This document shows positions 20,651 through 29,120 of a DNA stretch of 64,000 bases, piece by piece. The number at the start of each line of letters is the position of its first letter. Within the stretch, counting starts at the first letter, position 1. The notes beneath the pieces are model-generated. The model searched no databases and was not told where the DNA came from. It saw nothing but the letters and a program-made list of their open reading frames with translations. The translations under genes were made by a program, and so were the position numbers. This DNA is from an uncultured bacterium (lineage in GTDB: Bacteria; Bacillota; Clostridia; Lachnospirales; Lachnospiraceae), in contig CANSLJ010000012.1 of the NCBI GenBank assembly GCA_947647735.1, positions 1 through 64,000 of the forward strand. Reading direction: 5' to 3'.

Positions 20651-22481
20651 GACACTGAAATTGTTCCGGGATATTGCAAAAGTAGTCAGCCCACCACCGC
20701 TTCTGACCGTCAGTCAGTGGGCGGATCGGTACCGCAGGCTGTCACCGGAAAGTGCGGCGGAGCCTGGACAATGGAATACAGCTCGTGCGCCGTACCAGAG
20801 AGAAATAATGGATGCGGTGAATGATCCGATAGTGGAACATATCGTGATCATGAGTTCTGCACAGGTAGGAAAGACGGAGCTGATCCTAAATGTGATTGGT
20901 TACTATATAGATTATGATCCGGCGCCTATGTTGATAGTACAGCCAACGTTAAAACCTATGGCGGAGGATTTTTCAAAGGACAGGCTTGCGCCGATGATCC
21001 GTGATACGCCGACACTGGCAGGAAAAGTCCGCGATGCAAAATCTAAGACGTCCGGCAATACGATCCTGCACAAAACATTTCCGGGAGGGCATGTGACGAT
21101 AGCCGGAGCAAATTCGCCATCCAGCCTTGCCTCAAGACCAGTCAGGATTGTGATGATGGATGAGATCGATCGTTATCCGGTGAGCGCTGGAACAGAAGGC
21201 AGTCCGATCAAGCTGGCGGAAAAGAGGACAACGACCTTCTGGAATAAAAAAAAGATCAAGGTTTCAACACCTACGATCAAAGGAAGGAGCAAGATAGAGG
21301 AAGAATTTCAGTCTGGGACAATGGAAGAGTGGTGTGTGCCGTGTCCATGCTGTGGAAAATACCAGCCCTATGAATGGGGAAGGATTCAATTTTCTGATGT
21401 GACGATGGAATGTAAATTTTGTGGTGAACATATCTCGGAAGCGGATTGGAAACAGGGAGAAGGAAAATTTATAGCAGCACACCCTGAAAGGAATCGGAAA
21501 AGGTCTTTTCATCTGAATGAGCTGGCATCTCCATGGACACATTGGGAGACGATCATACAGGAATGGAAAGAAGCTCATAAGGCGCTCAAGGAAAATGCAG
21601 ATATAAGCAAAATGCAGACATTCATCAATACTGTACTGGGGGAGACGTGGGAGGAACGCGGAAAAGGAGCGGATGATGATTCGCTTTTATCACGTCGGGA
21701 AAAATATGAAGCTGAAATTCCGGAAGGAGTCCTTCTGCTGACAGCAGCAGTTGATGTGCAGGATGATCGTTTTGAGATAGAAGTTGTAGGCTGGGGAAAA
21801 GGATATGAGTCATGGGGCATCAAATATGAAAAGATTTATGGGAATCTGGATCTGGAAGAGACATGGGATATGCTGGAAGCATGGCTTGACCAGGAATTTC
21901 GTTTCGCGTCAGGCTCTTCGCTTCTGATCGCCAGAACGTGTATTGATACTGGCGGCCATAAGACAACGGAGTGTTATAAATTTTTGAAACGCATGGAAAG
22001 AAAAGGGAAGCGGATCAGCGGGATAAAAGGTTTTGGCAGGGAAGGACAAGGAATCCCGCTTGTCTATAAACTTTCGACAAATAATGAATATAAAGTAAAG
22101 GTATTCATTTTGGGAGTAGACAGTGGAAAGGAAATGGTGGTCACAAGGCTGGCCATGACAGAAGCGGGACCGGGATATTGCCATTTCCCGCTCAATGCGG
22201 ACAGAGGATATGACGAGATTGTCATAAAGGGGTTTAACAGTGAGCAGAGAGTGGATGAAATAAAAGAGGGCAGAGTATTCACAAAATGGAAGAAGAAAAG
22301 TGGTATACGAAATGAACCTCTGGATCTCAGGGTATATAATACTGCGGCGATTGAGATACTGCAGCCAAATTTCGATGTACTGGAAAAGAAGATTAAAGCT
22401 GGTATAAATTATATGAAAAAAACACCGGGGACAAAGAAAAAGAGGAAGACCGGCGTTGTAAGCAGGGGAATAGAACTGTAG
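20622..22481 (+). CDS. terL: Terminase large subunit (lambda gpA family)
   Basis: The protein has 619 residues from ATG 20622. Walker A SAQVGKTE (about 79-86) and Walker B MMDEID (about 178-183) make up the packaging ATPase. A zinc finger (CPCCGK and CKFCGE) lies near residue 245-270. The nuclease part contains AAVDVQDD and DTGGHKT, with conserved acidic residues for metal binding. It cuts concatemers at cos and drives DNA into the prohead. No strong ribosome binding site is seen, so translational coupling to the small subunit is likely. Confidence 0.92.
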   Translation: MMNRNKIEYKTLKLFRDIAKVVSPPPLLTVSQWADRYRRLSPESAAEPGQWNTARAPYQREIMDAVNDPIVEHIVIMSSAQVGKTELILNVIGYYIDYDPAPMLIVQPTLKPMAEDFSKDRLAPMIRDTPTLAGKVRDAKSKTSGNTILHKTFPGGHVTIAGANSPSSLASRPVRIVMMDEIDRYPVSAGTEGSPIKLAEKRTTTFWNKKKIKVSTPTIKGRSKIEEEFQSGTMEEWCVPCPCCGKYQPYEWGRIQFSDVTMECKFCGEHISEADWKQGEGKFIAAHPERNRKRSFHLNELASPWTHWETIIQEWKEAHKALKENADISKMQTFINTVLGETWEERGKGADDDSLLSRREKYEAEIPEGVLLLTAAVDVQDDRFEIEVVGWGKGYESWGIKYEKIYGNLDLEETWDMLEAWLDQEFRFASGSSLLIARTCIDTGGHKTTECYKFLKRMERKGKRISGIKGFGREGQGIPLVYKLSTNNEYKVKVFILGVDSGKEMVVTRLAMTEAGPGYCHFPLNADRGYDEIVIKGFNSEQRVDEIKEGRVFTKWKKKSGIRNEPLDLRVYNTAAIEILQPNFDVLEKKIKAGINYMKKTPGTKKKRKTGVVSRGIEL

Positions 22482-22495
22482 AAAGGCGGAATCAT

Positions 22496-22732
22496 ATGAC
22501 AAATTTACAGAAAGAGCGCCTGGATCGTTATAAAAAACGGCTGAAAATGTACTATGAAGCAGAGGAGGCGGTTTTGCTAAATCAGGAGTACACGATCGGG
22601 ACGAAAAGCTTAAAAAGGGCGGATCTATCCACCATTCGGGCAGCGATCAGGGATCTGGAAGGGCAGATAGAATCGTTAGAAGCAAGCGGCGGTAAGAATA
22701 AGGCTTTTCGTTTTATTCCGCGTGATGTATGA
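22496..22732 (+). CDS. Head completion/connector protein (gpW/DUF6148-like)
   Basis: This 78-residue helical protein contains MYYEAEEAVLLNQEYTIG followed by LSTIRAAIRDLEGQIESLE. It sits between terminase and portal, the position of lambda gpW, and looks like the DUF6148 group. It probably plugs the portal after packaging. GAAAGG lies upstream of the ATG. Confidence 0.75.
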   Translation: MTNLQKERLDRYKKRLKMYYEAEEAVLLNQEYTIGTKSLKRADLSTIRAAIRDLEGQIESLEASGGKNKAFRFIPRDV

Positions 22733-22743
22733 GGTGGAGTAAT

Positions 22744-24414
22744 ATGAATGTTATAGACAGATTTGTTGAGATGGTCAGTCCGGAAAAGGCTCTTCAGCGA
22801 GAAACGGCACGTTGGAAATTGGAAACTGTAAGGAACTTTCAGAATTCCGGATATGATGAATCGGGAGCCGCACGGAATAAAAGTTCAACAAGAGGGTGGA
22901 TCGCATCGAGTAAGACGCCGCAGGAGGATATTGATAAAAATATTCCGGTCCTGCGGCAGAGATCAAGGAGCCTGTTTATGTCGGCGCCTTTGGCAGTATC
23001 GGCGATCAAGACAAACCGTACAAATATCATAGGGGAAGGATTGCAGCTAAAAAGCCGGATCGATGCCGAGTTCCTTCGTATGACACCGGATCAGGCGGCG
23101 AGATGGCAGCGCAGTGCAGAGAGGGAATTTGAGCTCTGGGCACACTCTAAATTCTGCGATGCGACAAGGGTGAATAATTTTTATGAGATCCAGCAGGTGG
23201 CATGCATGTCATGGCTGATGAACGGGGATGCCTGTATTCTTTTAGAGTATGACAAACCCACGAGAGAATTCCCGTATGGATTCCGTATTCACCTGATAGA
23301 ATCTGACCGTGTCTCTACACCACAGAGCACTGGGAATAATGTCTATCTGTATGCAACGGATCCGGAAACAAAAAACAGGATATTTAACGGCGTGGAGGTA
23401 GATAAAAATAACCGGGTTGTGGCTTACCATATATGTTCCACATACCCGAACAGCAATCTTTACGCACAGAAAAAGTGGAAAAGGGTAAAGGCATTTGGAG
23501 ATAAGACCGGAATACCTAATATCCTTATGATCTACGAGACAGAAAGGGCTGAACAGTACAGGGGTGTTCCATATCTTGCACCGGTCATAGAATCTCTGAA
23601 ACAGTTGACACGCTACAGCGATGCGGAAATGATGGCAGCAGTAATCAACGGATTTTTTACTGTATTTGTTACATCGGAAAAGGGAACTTCAGAAATAGGG
23701 TTCACCGGAGTTATTGATGAGGAGGATAGTGTTTCGGATGATGAAAGACATTATGAGATAGGATCCGGCATGGTCAACATGTTAGCACCGGGAGAGAAAA
23801 TTGAAATTGCTGATGCAAAACGTCCCTCAAGTAATTTTGATGCGTTTACCACTTCTCTTGCAAAATATGTGGGTGCGGCATTGGAGATTCCGGTTGAAAT
23901 ACTGATCAAAAATTTTAATTCAAGTTATTCGGCAGCCAGAGCCTCTCTGCTGGAGGCATGGAAAGCTTTCCGGATGAAAAGGGCATGGCTGGCAGCAGAT
24001 TTCTGCCAGCCGGTCTATGAGATATTTTTGACGGAGGCAATTGCAAAAGGCAGGCTGAGAGCACCCGGATTTTTCCTTGATCCATTGATCCGCATGGCAT
24101 ACTGCAGGGCACAGTGGAACGGACCGGCACAGGGGATGATAGATCCCCTCAAAGAGGTAAATGCAGCAGAAAGGCGCATTGAAATAGGAATTTCTACAAG
24201 ACAGCGTGAAACTGTGGAGATGACAGGGGGTGATTTTGAGAGCAATGTGGCACAGCTTGCAAGGGAAAATCAGTTGATGAAGGATGCCGGGCTTTTGGCA
24301 GGCGGAATAAATAGTAATGAAGAAGAAAAAGGAGAGGGAAAGACCGATGGAACAGAAGACGAGGGTGATGAACCACCCGGTAGCAGTGACGAATCAGAAG
24401 ACGGTGGGGAGTAA
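22744..24414 (+). CDS. Portal protein (lambda gpB family)
   Basis: The protein has 556 residues from the ATG 22744 (GAGGTGGAG upstream; an earlier in-frame ATG at 22729 lacks spacing). Typical gpB features are present: LRQRSRSLFMSAPLAVSAIKT, the MNGDACILLEYD strand, EIPVEILIKNFNSSYSAARAS, and an acidic low-complexity tail (EGKTDGTEDEGDE). It forms the dodecameric DNA gate of the head. The last 68 bp overlap the protease gene. Confidence 0.92.
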   Translation: MNVIDRFVEMVSPEKALQRETARWKLETVRNFQNSGYDESGAARNKSSTRGWIASSKTPQEDIDKNIPVLRQRSRSLFMSAPLAVSAIKTNRTNIIGEGLQLKSRIDAEFLRMTPDQAARWQRSAEREFELWAHSKFCDATRVNNFYEIQQVACMSWLMNGDACILLEYDKPTREFPYGFRIHLIESDRVSTPQSTGNNVYLYATDPETKNRIFNGVEVDKNNRVVAYHICSTYPNSNLYAQKKWKRVKAFGDKTGIPNILMIYETERAEQYRGVPYLAPVIESLKQLTRYSDAEMMAAVINGFFTVFVTSEKGTSEIGFTGVIDEEDSVSDDERHYEIGSGMVNMLAPGEKIEIADAKRPSSNFDAFTTSLAKYVGAALEIPVEILIKNFNSSYSAARASLLEAWKAFRMKRAWLAADFCQPVYEIFLTEAIAKGRLRAPGFFLDPLIRMAYCRAQWNGPAQGMIDPLKEVNAAERRIEIGISTRQRETVEMTGGDFESNVAQLARENQLMKDAGLLAGGINSNEEEKGEGKTDGTEDEGDEPPGSSDESEDGGE

Positions 24415-25552
24415 GTTCTGGAATTTTCTGGATAATGGAGATACGGCAGAATTGCAGCTTTTCGGAGAAATACAGTCTGAGGAAGACTGGTGGACGGAGG
24501 ACAGTGTTACATACCGTAATTTTATCAACGAATTGAACGCTCTGGGGGATAAGAAATCCATAAATGTGCTGATACATTCCATAGGAGGGGATGTATTTGC
24601 AGCAAATGCCATATACAGTGCGCTCGTAATGAACAAGGCAACAATAACCGGAACAGTCATAGGGATATGCGCCAGTGCGGCAACGATCGTTCTGATGGCA
24701 TGTGATGAGCGAAGGATAACAAAAAACGGTATCCTGATGGCACATAATCCTTCTATCTCATTATGGGGCTCTTACCAGGCAGAAGATCTCTTAAAACTGG
24801 CAGATGTTACGAATCAGGTGAAAAAGAGTATTGTAACCGCTTATATGGAACGATTGGATAAAACAGAGGATGAGATCAATCAGTTGATGGATGAAGAGAG
24901 CTGGTATGTGGGGCAGGAAGCTGTAGATGCTGGATTCTGTAACAGTGTGATAGAAGGAGATTTTCGGAACAGTGCTTTATCTGTTATGGTGAACGGACTT
25001 CCGTACAGTTTTAAAAGCTATATGGACAAGTTTGTTCCGAATGATATACGGAAAAAGGTCCAGGATCTTTCGACAGTGCCTTCGAAAGATGCGAGGGCTT
25101 TTTTTAATACAAAAAATACTACAAAGAAAGGAAATGGAGAGATGAATGAAAACGAGAATGTGACACCGGTTATTTCTGATGTGGCAGGTCTGAGAGACGC
25201 TTATCCGCAGTTGTGCGCACAGATTGCGGCAGATGCCGTGTCCAAAGAGAGGGAACGGCTGAAAGCAATTGATGAAATTTCAAATGGAATTCCGGAAGAT
25301 GTGCTGATGAAGGCAAGATATGAAGAACCGGTTTCAGCTGCTGATCTGGCGCTGGCACAGATGAAGGCAAATAATGTGGCAGGACAGCAGTTCCTGGACA
25401 GCATGGTCAATGAGATGCAGAATTCCGGGGCGGCAGCGGTCGGATCGGAACCGAACACAGGGTATGATACGGCAAGCCAGAAAAATGCTGAAAATGCACA
25501 GAAAGTTGCCGGATTTGCATCGAAACTCAAAAATGATAAGAGAAGGGGGTAA
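24347..25552 (+). CDS. ClpP-like prohead protease with scaffold domain
   Basis: The protein has 401 residues from the ATG 24347 (GGAGAGGGAAAG upstream; ATG 24317 is also in frame). Residues 35-215 form a ClpP/S49-like serine protease: HSIGGDVFAANAIYSAL, nucleophile Ser in CASAAT (about 110) and His in MAHNPS (about 132). Residues 260-401 are a charged helical scaffold. It directs and then cleaves the inner core during head assembly, as lambda gpC does. An internal start encodes the scaffold alone. Confidence 0.9.
   Translation: MEQKTRVMNHPVAVTNQKTVGSKFWNFLDNGDTAELQLFGEIQSEEDWWTEDSVTYRNFINELNALGDKKSINVLIHSIGGDVFAANAIYSALVMNKATITGTVIGICASAATIVLMACDERRITKNGILMAHNPSISLWGSYQAEDLLKLADVTNQVKKSIVTAYMERLDKTEDEINQLMDEESWYVGQEAVDAGFCNSVIEGDFRNSALSVMVNGLPYSFKSYMDKFVPNDIRKKVQDLSTVPSKDARAFFNTKNTTKKGNGEMNENENVTPVISDVAGLRDAYPQLCAQIAADAVSKERERLKAIDEISNGIPEDVLMKARYEEPVSAADLALAQMKANNVAGQQFLDSMVNEMQNSGAAAVGSEPNTGYDTASQKNAENAQKVAGFASKLKNDKRRG
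25142..25552 (+). CDS. Nested scaffold protein from internal start (Nu3-like)
   Basis: An in-frame ATG at 25142 inside the protease gene is preceded by AAAGAAAGGAAATGGAGAG, a strong internal ribosome binding site. The 136-residue product corresponds to the scaffold part only, as lambda Nu3 is nested in gene C. Confidence 0.6.
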   Translation: MNENENVTPVISDVAGLRDAYPQLCAQIAADAVSKERERLKAIDEISNGIPEDVLMKARYEEPVSAADLALAQMKANNVAGQQFLDSMVNEMQNSGAAAVGSEPNTGYDTASQKNAENAQKVAGFASKLKNDKRRG

Positions 25553-25557
25553 AACGG

Positions 25558-25974
25558 ATGAAAATGTTTGAGAAGATTGGAGAATTTATACCGGATTCTC
25601 TGATCGCGTCAGCAGATTTTCCGATTTTGAAAGAAGGAATCGGACTGAAAGCAGGTCAGGGAATATTAAAGCGTGGCTCGCTGATCATGAGAGGGACGGA
25701 TAAAGCCGGATATATTGCCGGAAAAGGCATGGCAACGCAGGAAGAGGAAAGCGCTGCTGATTCCGGTACAGAAATGAAAATATTCGGTATCCTTACCGAT
25801 GATACGGATACGGGAAACGATGGCACTGCTGATAATATTCCGGCAGTATGTTATCAGACGGGTATTTTTGCCCGTGATGCAATTCTTGTGTCCGGAGAAA
25901 ATGGAACTATTGACACCTATGAAGATGAGATGAGGGGAAAATCCCTGTTTCTTCGCAATGTACAGAATTATTAA
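25558..25974 (+). CDS. Head decoration protein (gpD-like)
   Basis: The protein has 138 residues. A beta-rich fold with ILKRGSLIMRG, KIFGILTDDTD and CYQTGIFARDAI is typical of the lambda D/HDPD family, which trimerises on the capsid to stabilise it after expansion. It lies between scaffold and major capsid genes as in lambda (C-Nu3-D-E). AGAAGGGGGT precedes the start. Confidence 0.85.
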   Translation: MKMFEKIGEFIPDSLIASADFPILKEGIGLKAGQGILKRGSLIMRGTDKAGYIAGKGMATQEEESAADSGTEMKIFGILTDDTDTGNDGTADNIPAVCYQTGIFARDAILVSGENGTIDTYEDEMRGKSLFLRNVQNY

Positions 25975-25992
25975 AAGTAAAGGAGGTAAAAC

Positions 25993-27042
25993 ATGCCTGA
26001 TTATACAACACGTGAAATGATTGAGGCGATTGACCAGACGCCGCCCGTCAGGACTTTTTTACAGAAAACCTTTTTCCCGATTGACGAAACGCATGTCACT
26101 GAAAAAGTGGAGTTTGATGTGAGAAAGGGAAAGAGGATTATGGCGCCTTTTGTAAGCCCGAGAAAGGGCGGAAAGGTTATCAAACGTCAGGGATTCCATA
26201 CAAATCAGTTTGATACACCGAAACTCGCGCCGGAAAGGGCTCTGTCAATTGACGATATTTCCAAACGGCTGATCGGTGAGAATATCTATTCCACTAAAAC
26301 GCCGGAAGAGCGGGAGGATGAACTTTTGGCAAAGGATATGACAGATCTGGAAGATTCTATTGCAAGAAGAAAAGAGTGGATGTGCCGGCAGATCCTTTTT
26401 GAAGGGAAGATTGATGTCGTGGACGAAGAGGAAGGCGTTGATGTTCAGATCGATTTTGGATTTGACAATATCGTTGTGCTGGGAGCTGATGAGCAGTGGT
26501 CTCTTGCGACGGTAAATCCGATGAAACTTCTCAAGAAACTTCGGAAGGGGATCATCAAGGATACCGGAATAGCTCCGGATATCATGCTGTTTTCTTCGGA
26601 TGTGATTGATGATTTTATTACAAACCCGTATATCACAAAAGCGATGGATTTGCTGCGGTATAAAAATATCGAAATTGCGCCCCGCGTTGTGGACACAGCA
26701 TTGACATTCTATGGCAGGATATCGGAACTGGATATGGATATCTATAGTTACGATGAATGGTTCCTGAACGATGAAAATGAACTGGAATCTATGATTCCTG
26801 CAGGTACTGTCCTTATGGGACATTCTTCCGGAGAGGGACAGATTGAGTACGGCCTTGTAACACAGATGGAAGATAAAAAGTTCCGCAGCTATGAGGGAAC
26901 GCTTGTACCGAAACGCTGGGCCGATGAAACAAACGAGGTGGAAATGCTCCGCCTGACTTCAAGGCCGCTTCCCCGTCCGTATGATGTGGCATCGTGGGCA
27001 GTGATCTATGCAAATAAGGAGGCAATGAAAAATGCAGTATAA
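25993..27042 (+). CDS. Major capsid protein (lambda gpE family)
   Basis: The protein has 349 residues. Sequence blocks PPVRTFLQKTFFP, EFDVRKGKRIMAPFVSPRKGG and IAPRVVDTALTFYGRI are those of the gpE-type HK97-fold capsid. AAAGGAGG lies before the ATG at 25993. The stop overlaps the next gene by 11 bp. Confidence 0.92.
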   Translation: MPDYTTREMIEAIDQTPPVRTFLQKTFFPIDETHVTEKVEFDVRKGKRIMAPFVSPRKGGKVIKRQGFHTNQFDTPKLAPERALSIDDISKRLIGENIYSTKTPEEREDELLAKDMTDLEDSIARRKEWMCRQILFEGKIDVVDEEEGVDVQIDFGFDNIVVLGADEQWSLATVNPMKLLKKLRKGIIKDTGIAPDIMLFSSDVIDDFITNPYITKAMDLLRYKNIEIAPRVVDTALTFYGRISELDMDIYSYDEWFLNDENELESMIPAGTVLMGHSSGEGQIEYGLVTQMEDKKFRSYEGTLVPKRWADETNEVEMLRLTSRPLPRPYDVASWAVIYANKEAMKNAV

Positions 27043-27430
27043 GACAAAGGTAACAGTTGTGACAAAAGGAAAGGAATACAGGCCGGGGACGATTCTTCCC
27101 GGCGATATTTCAGCAGGTGACCTGGCATTTCTGAGAGAAAGGAAGTTTGTAGAGCCTGTTGATATTCCGATGGAATATGATGAGCAGGGTATGGACGGTG
27201 AGGAGGGAGATTTTTCCGCTTTCAATGAAAGAGAGCCGGAAGCGCTTAAAACAGTGGAAGAAATCGAAAAAATCCGGTCGAAAAAAGAGGTTATCCGCTA
27301 TGCGGAATCTATTGGACTGGAACTGGAAGATTCAAAAGAAAAAAGCCTGAAAGAACTGCAGGATGAAGTGATCAATTTTCAGGAAGAGAAGATGGGAGAA
27401 GAGCACTGGGATGACACAGGGGAGGAGTGA
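27032..27430 (+). CDS. Head-associated protein with HeH/SAP-like C-terminus
   Basis: The protein has 132 residues. The first 55 residues are beta-rich with KEYRPGTILPGDISAGD. The C-terminal part (TVEEIEKIRSKKEVIRYAESIGLEL) resembles the short helix-extended-helix fold found at the end of small phage head proteins. It lies between capsid and head-tail joining genes and overlaps the capsid gene. Its exact role is unknown. Confidence 0.65.
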   Translation: MQYKTKVTVVTKGKEYRPGTILPGDISAGDLAFLRERKFVEPVDIPMEYDEQGMDGEEGDFSAFNEREPEALKTVEEIEKIRSKKEVIRYAESIGLELEDSKEKSLKELQDEVINFQEEKMGEEHWDDTGEE

Positions 27431-27436
27431 TTATCT

Positions 27437-27763
27437 GTGAGATCTTTCAAGGAACAGTTGGAAAAAGATTTTGACAATACTTTTTTTAATCTGAATGAAT
27501 TTGCGGAATTCCATGATGTCGATGGAAAAAAGGTTCCAATTGTGGTGGATAATGATACTCTTTTGCAGATCAATCTGGGAAAAAACGCTGATACGGATGG
27601 AATATTTCAGGATAACAGGATGTTTTTTATATTGAAGAAATATCTAGACTATGAGCCTGCCATCGGACAGATCATGGAATTTGACAGGGAAACATTTCAG
27701 GTCGGGAATGTATTGGAAGATTTCGGGGGTTATACCATTATTTTAAGGGGGATTGAAAGTTGA
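27437..27763 (+). CDS. Head-tail joining protein
   Basis: The protein has 108 residues from a GTG at 27437. The sequence FAEFHDVDGKKVPIVVDNDTL and ending GYTIILRGIES fits gpFII-like/ATP-binding-sugar-transporter-like head-tail joining proteins in Firmicute phages. The stop overlaps the TTG start of the next gene (TTGA). Confidence 0.7.
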   Translation: MRSFKEQLEKDFDNTFFNLNEFAEFHDVDGKKVPIVVDNDTLLQINLGKNADTDGIFQDNRMFFILKKYLDYEPAIGQIMEFDRETFQVGNVLEDFGGYTIILRGIES

Positions 27764-28380
27764 TCATATCAGATATTGAAATGGAAGGCGCCGATGAAAT
27801 AATTAAGAGGCTGAAGGAGCTGAGGGAAAAGGCGCCACAGGCATTGTGCAGAGCAATCAATGATGCTGTCGGAAAAACTTTCACGGAAGAAAAGAGAGCT
27901 GTCAGCAAAAGATATAATATTGCTCAAAAAAATGTTGCACCAACTTTAGAAAAAGTGAAAGCTTCCAGGTCAAGGCTGAAAGGGGCAGTGATATCAAAAG
28001 GTGAAAGGATATCTCTGTATGACTTTAAGCATAAAGAAGGCGAAACCATTTCTGTTTCTGTAAAAAAAGGCGGCTCTCAAAAACAGCTTGACGGAAATCC
28101 CAGAGCGTTTATTGCCAAGATGGACAATGGGCATATGGGTATTATGGAGAGAAAAGGGGTTTATAAAAATAAGATAAAACGAAGAAAGATGGGAAAAGTA
28201 AAAAAAGGGCATCCAGCGATTAACGATCATAATGAGCGCATAAAACAGTTAAACAGCTTATCAGTCCCCCAGATGCTGAAGGATGAGAAACTGTTGGGAG
28301 AGATAGAAGAGGTTGCAAGGGAAAAATTATACGAGAGGCTTGACCATCATATTGATTATATTTTAGGAAAGGGGAGATGA
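27760..28380 (+). CDS. Minor tail protein Z-like
   Basis: The protein has 206 residues from a TTG at 27760 that overlaps the preceding stop, with AAGGGGG upstream. The start EGADEIIKRLKELREKAPQAL followed by AINDAVGKTFTEEKRAV is characteristic of the phage tail Z family. The middle is very basic. It takes part in tail completion and head-tail connection. Confidence 0.8.
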   Translation: MIISDIEMEGADEIIKRLKELREKAPQALCRAINDAVGKTFTEEKRAVSKRYNIAQKNVAPTLEKVKASRSRLKGAVISKGERISLYDFKHKEGETISVSVKKGGSQKQLDGNPRAFIAKMDNGHMGIMERKGVYKNKIKRRKMGKVKKGHPAINDHNERIKQLNSLSVPQMLKDEKLLGEIEEVAREKLYERLDHHIDYILGKGR

Positions 28381-28384
28381 AGTT

Positions 28385-28855
28385 TTGCAAACAGATATTT
28401 TTCTTCAGAAAGCGCTTGTGGAAGAGGTGAAAGAAGAATTAAAAGGCTATACATCTGTTAATAACAACGGTGAATACCTGAAATTTAATGTATATCCACA
28501 GAACCTGCCAGCAAAGAGGGGAAAGAATGATGATGAGCATTTCCCTTATGTGCTGGTATGTCTGGATGAAGAGCAGATTGCTGAGGAAGATGCAGATCTG
28601 AATTGTTCGGTTTATTTTCTGGTGGGAATAAATGATAGAAATCCGAATAAGCAGGGACATTTTGATGTGGCTAATGTTTTGAACAAACTTTCCATGAGGT
28701 TTTTGAAAAAGCGTCTTATTGATGGGAGGTACAGGCTTAGTTTTCCTTTGAGTAAAAAATTTCAGGAGGAAGATACTTTCCCTAAATTTTTCGGAGGTAT
28801 GTACACGGAATGGACATTGGAAAAAATGGAAATAGAGGAGACAGAATATGATTAA
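28385..28855 (+). CDS. Tail terminator/completion protein (gpU-of-lambda type)
   Basis: The protein has 156 residues from a TTG at 28385, with GGGGAGATGAA upstream. A beta-alpha fold with FPYVLVCLDEEQ, SVYFLVGINDRNP and FFGGMYTEWTLE fits tail terminator proteins that cap the tube before head attachment. The stop overlaps the next start by 8 bp. Confidence 0.65.
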   Translation: MQTDIFLQKALVEEVKEELKGYTSVNNNGEYLKFNVYPQNLPAKRGKNDDEHFPYVLVCLDEEQIAEEDADLNCSVYFLVGINDRNPNKQGHFDVANVLNKLSMRFLKKRLIDGRYRLSFPLSKKFQEEDTFPKFFGGMYTEWTLEKMEIEETEYD

Positions 28856-29117
28856 GAAAAATGAGAAGGTCATGTACATGGGACCGACAATTCGAGGCGT
28901 CGCTAAAAGCGGCGCCGTTTTTAGCGGCGGAATTCCCCAAAAGCTGAAAAAGCTGGCGGAGAAAAAGCCTATCATGAAGAGTCTGATCGTACCTATCTCT
29001 GAGATCGTGCAGGCTAAAAAGGATATGGATACGGAAGGAACAGTGGCAGCAGTTGTCTACAGTCGGATTGCCGCACTTTCTGAGGAGGAGATCAGAGAAA
29101 TAACGGAAGGAGAATAA
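28848..29117 (+). CDS. Hypothetical tail protein before sheath
   Basis: This 89-residue basic protein is often found in this position in contractile-tailed Firmicute phages. GPTIRGVAKSGAVFSGGIP is Gly-rich, followed by two helices. An unusual 32-base near-perfect palindrome lies inside its reading frame (28898-28929). Function not recognised. Confidence 0.65.
   Translation: MIKKNEKVMYMGPTIRGVAKSGAVFSGGIPQKLKKLAEKKPIMKSLIVPISEIVQAKKDMDTEGTVAAVVYSRIAALSEEEIREITEGE
28898..28929. repeat. 16-bp palindrome inside coding sequence
   Basis: Sixteen consecutive pairs (two of them G-T) flank the centre between 28913 and 28914, with no loop: the arms run GGCGCC-centred, then A/T, then GC. Such a cruciform or hairpin is unexpected in a coding sequence and may pause transcription between the head and tail gene blocks. 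Confidence 0.7.
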
Positions 29118-29120
29118 AAT

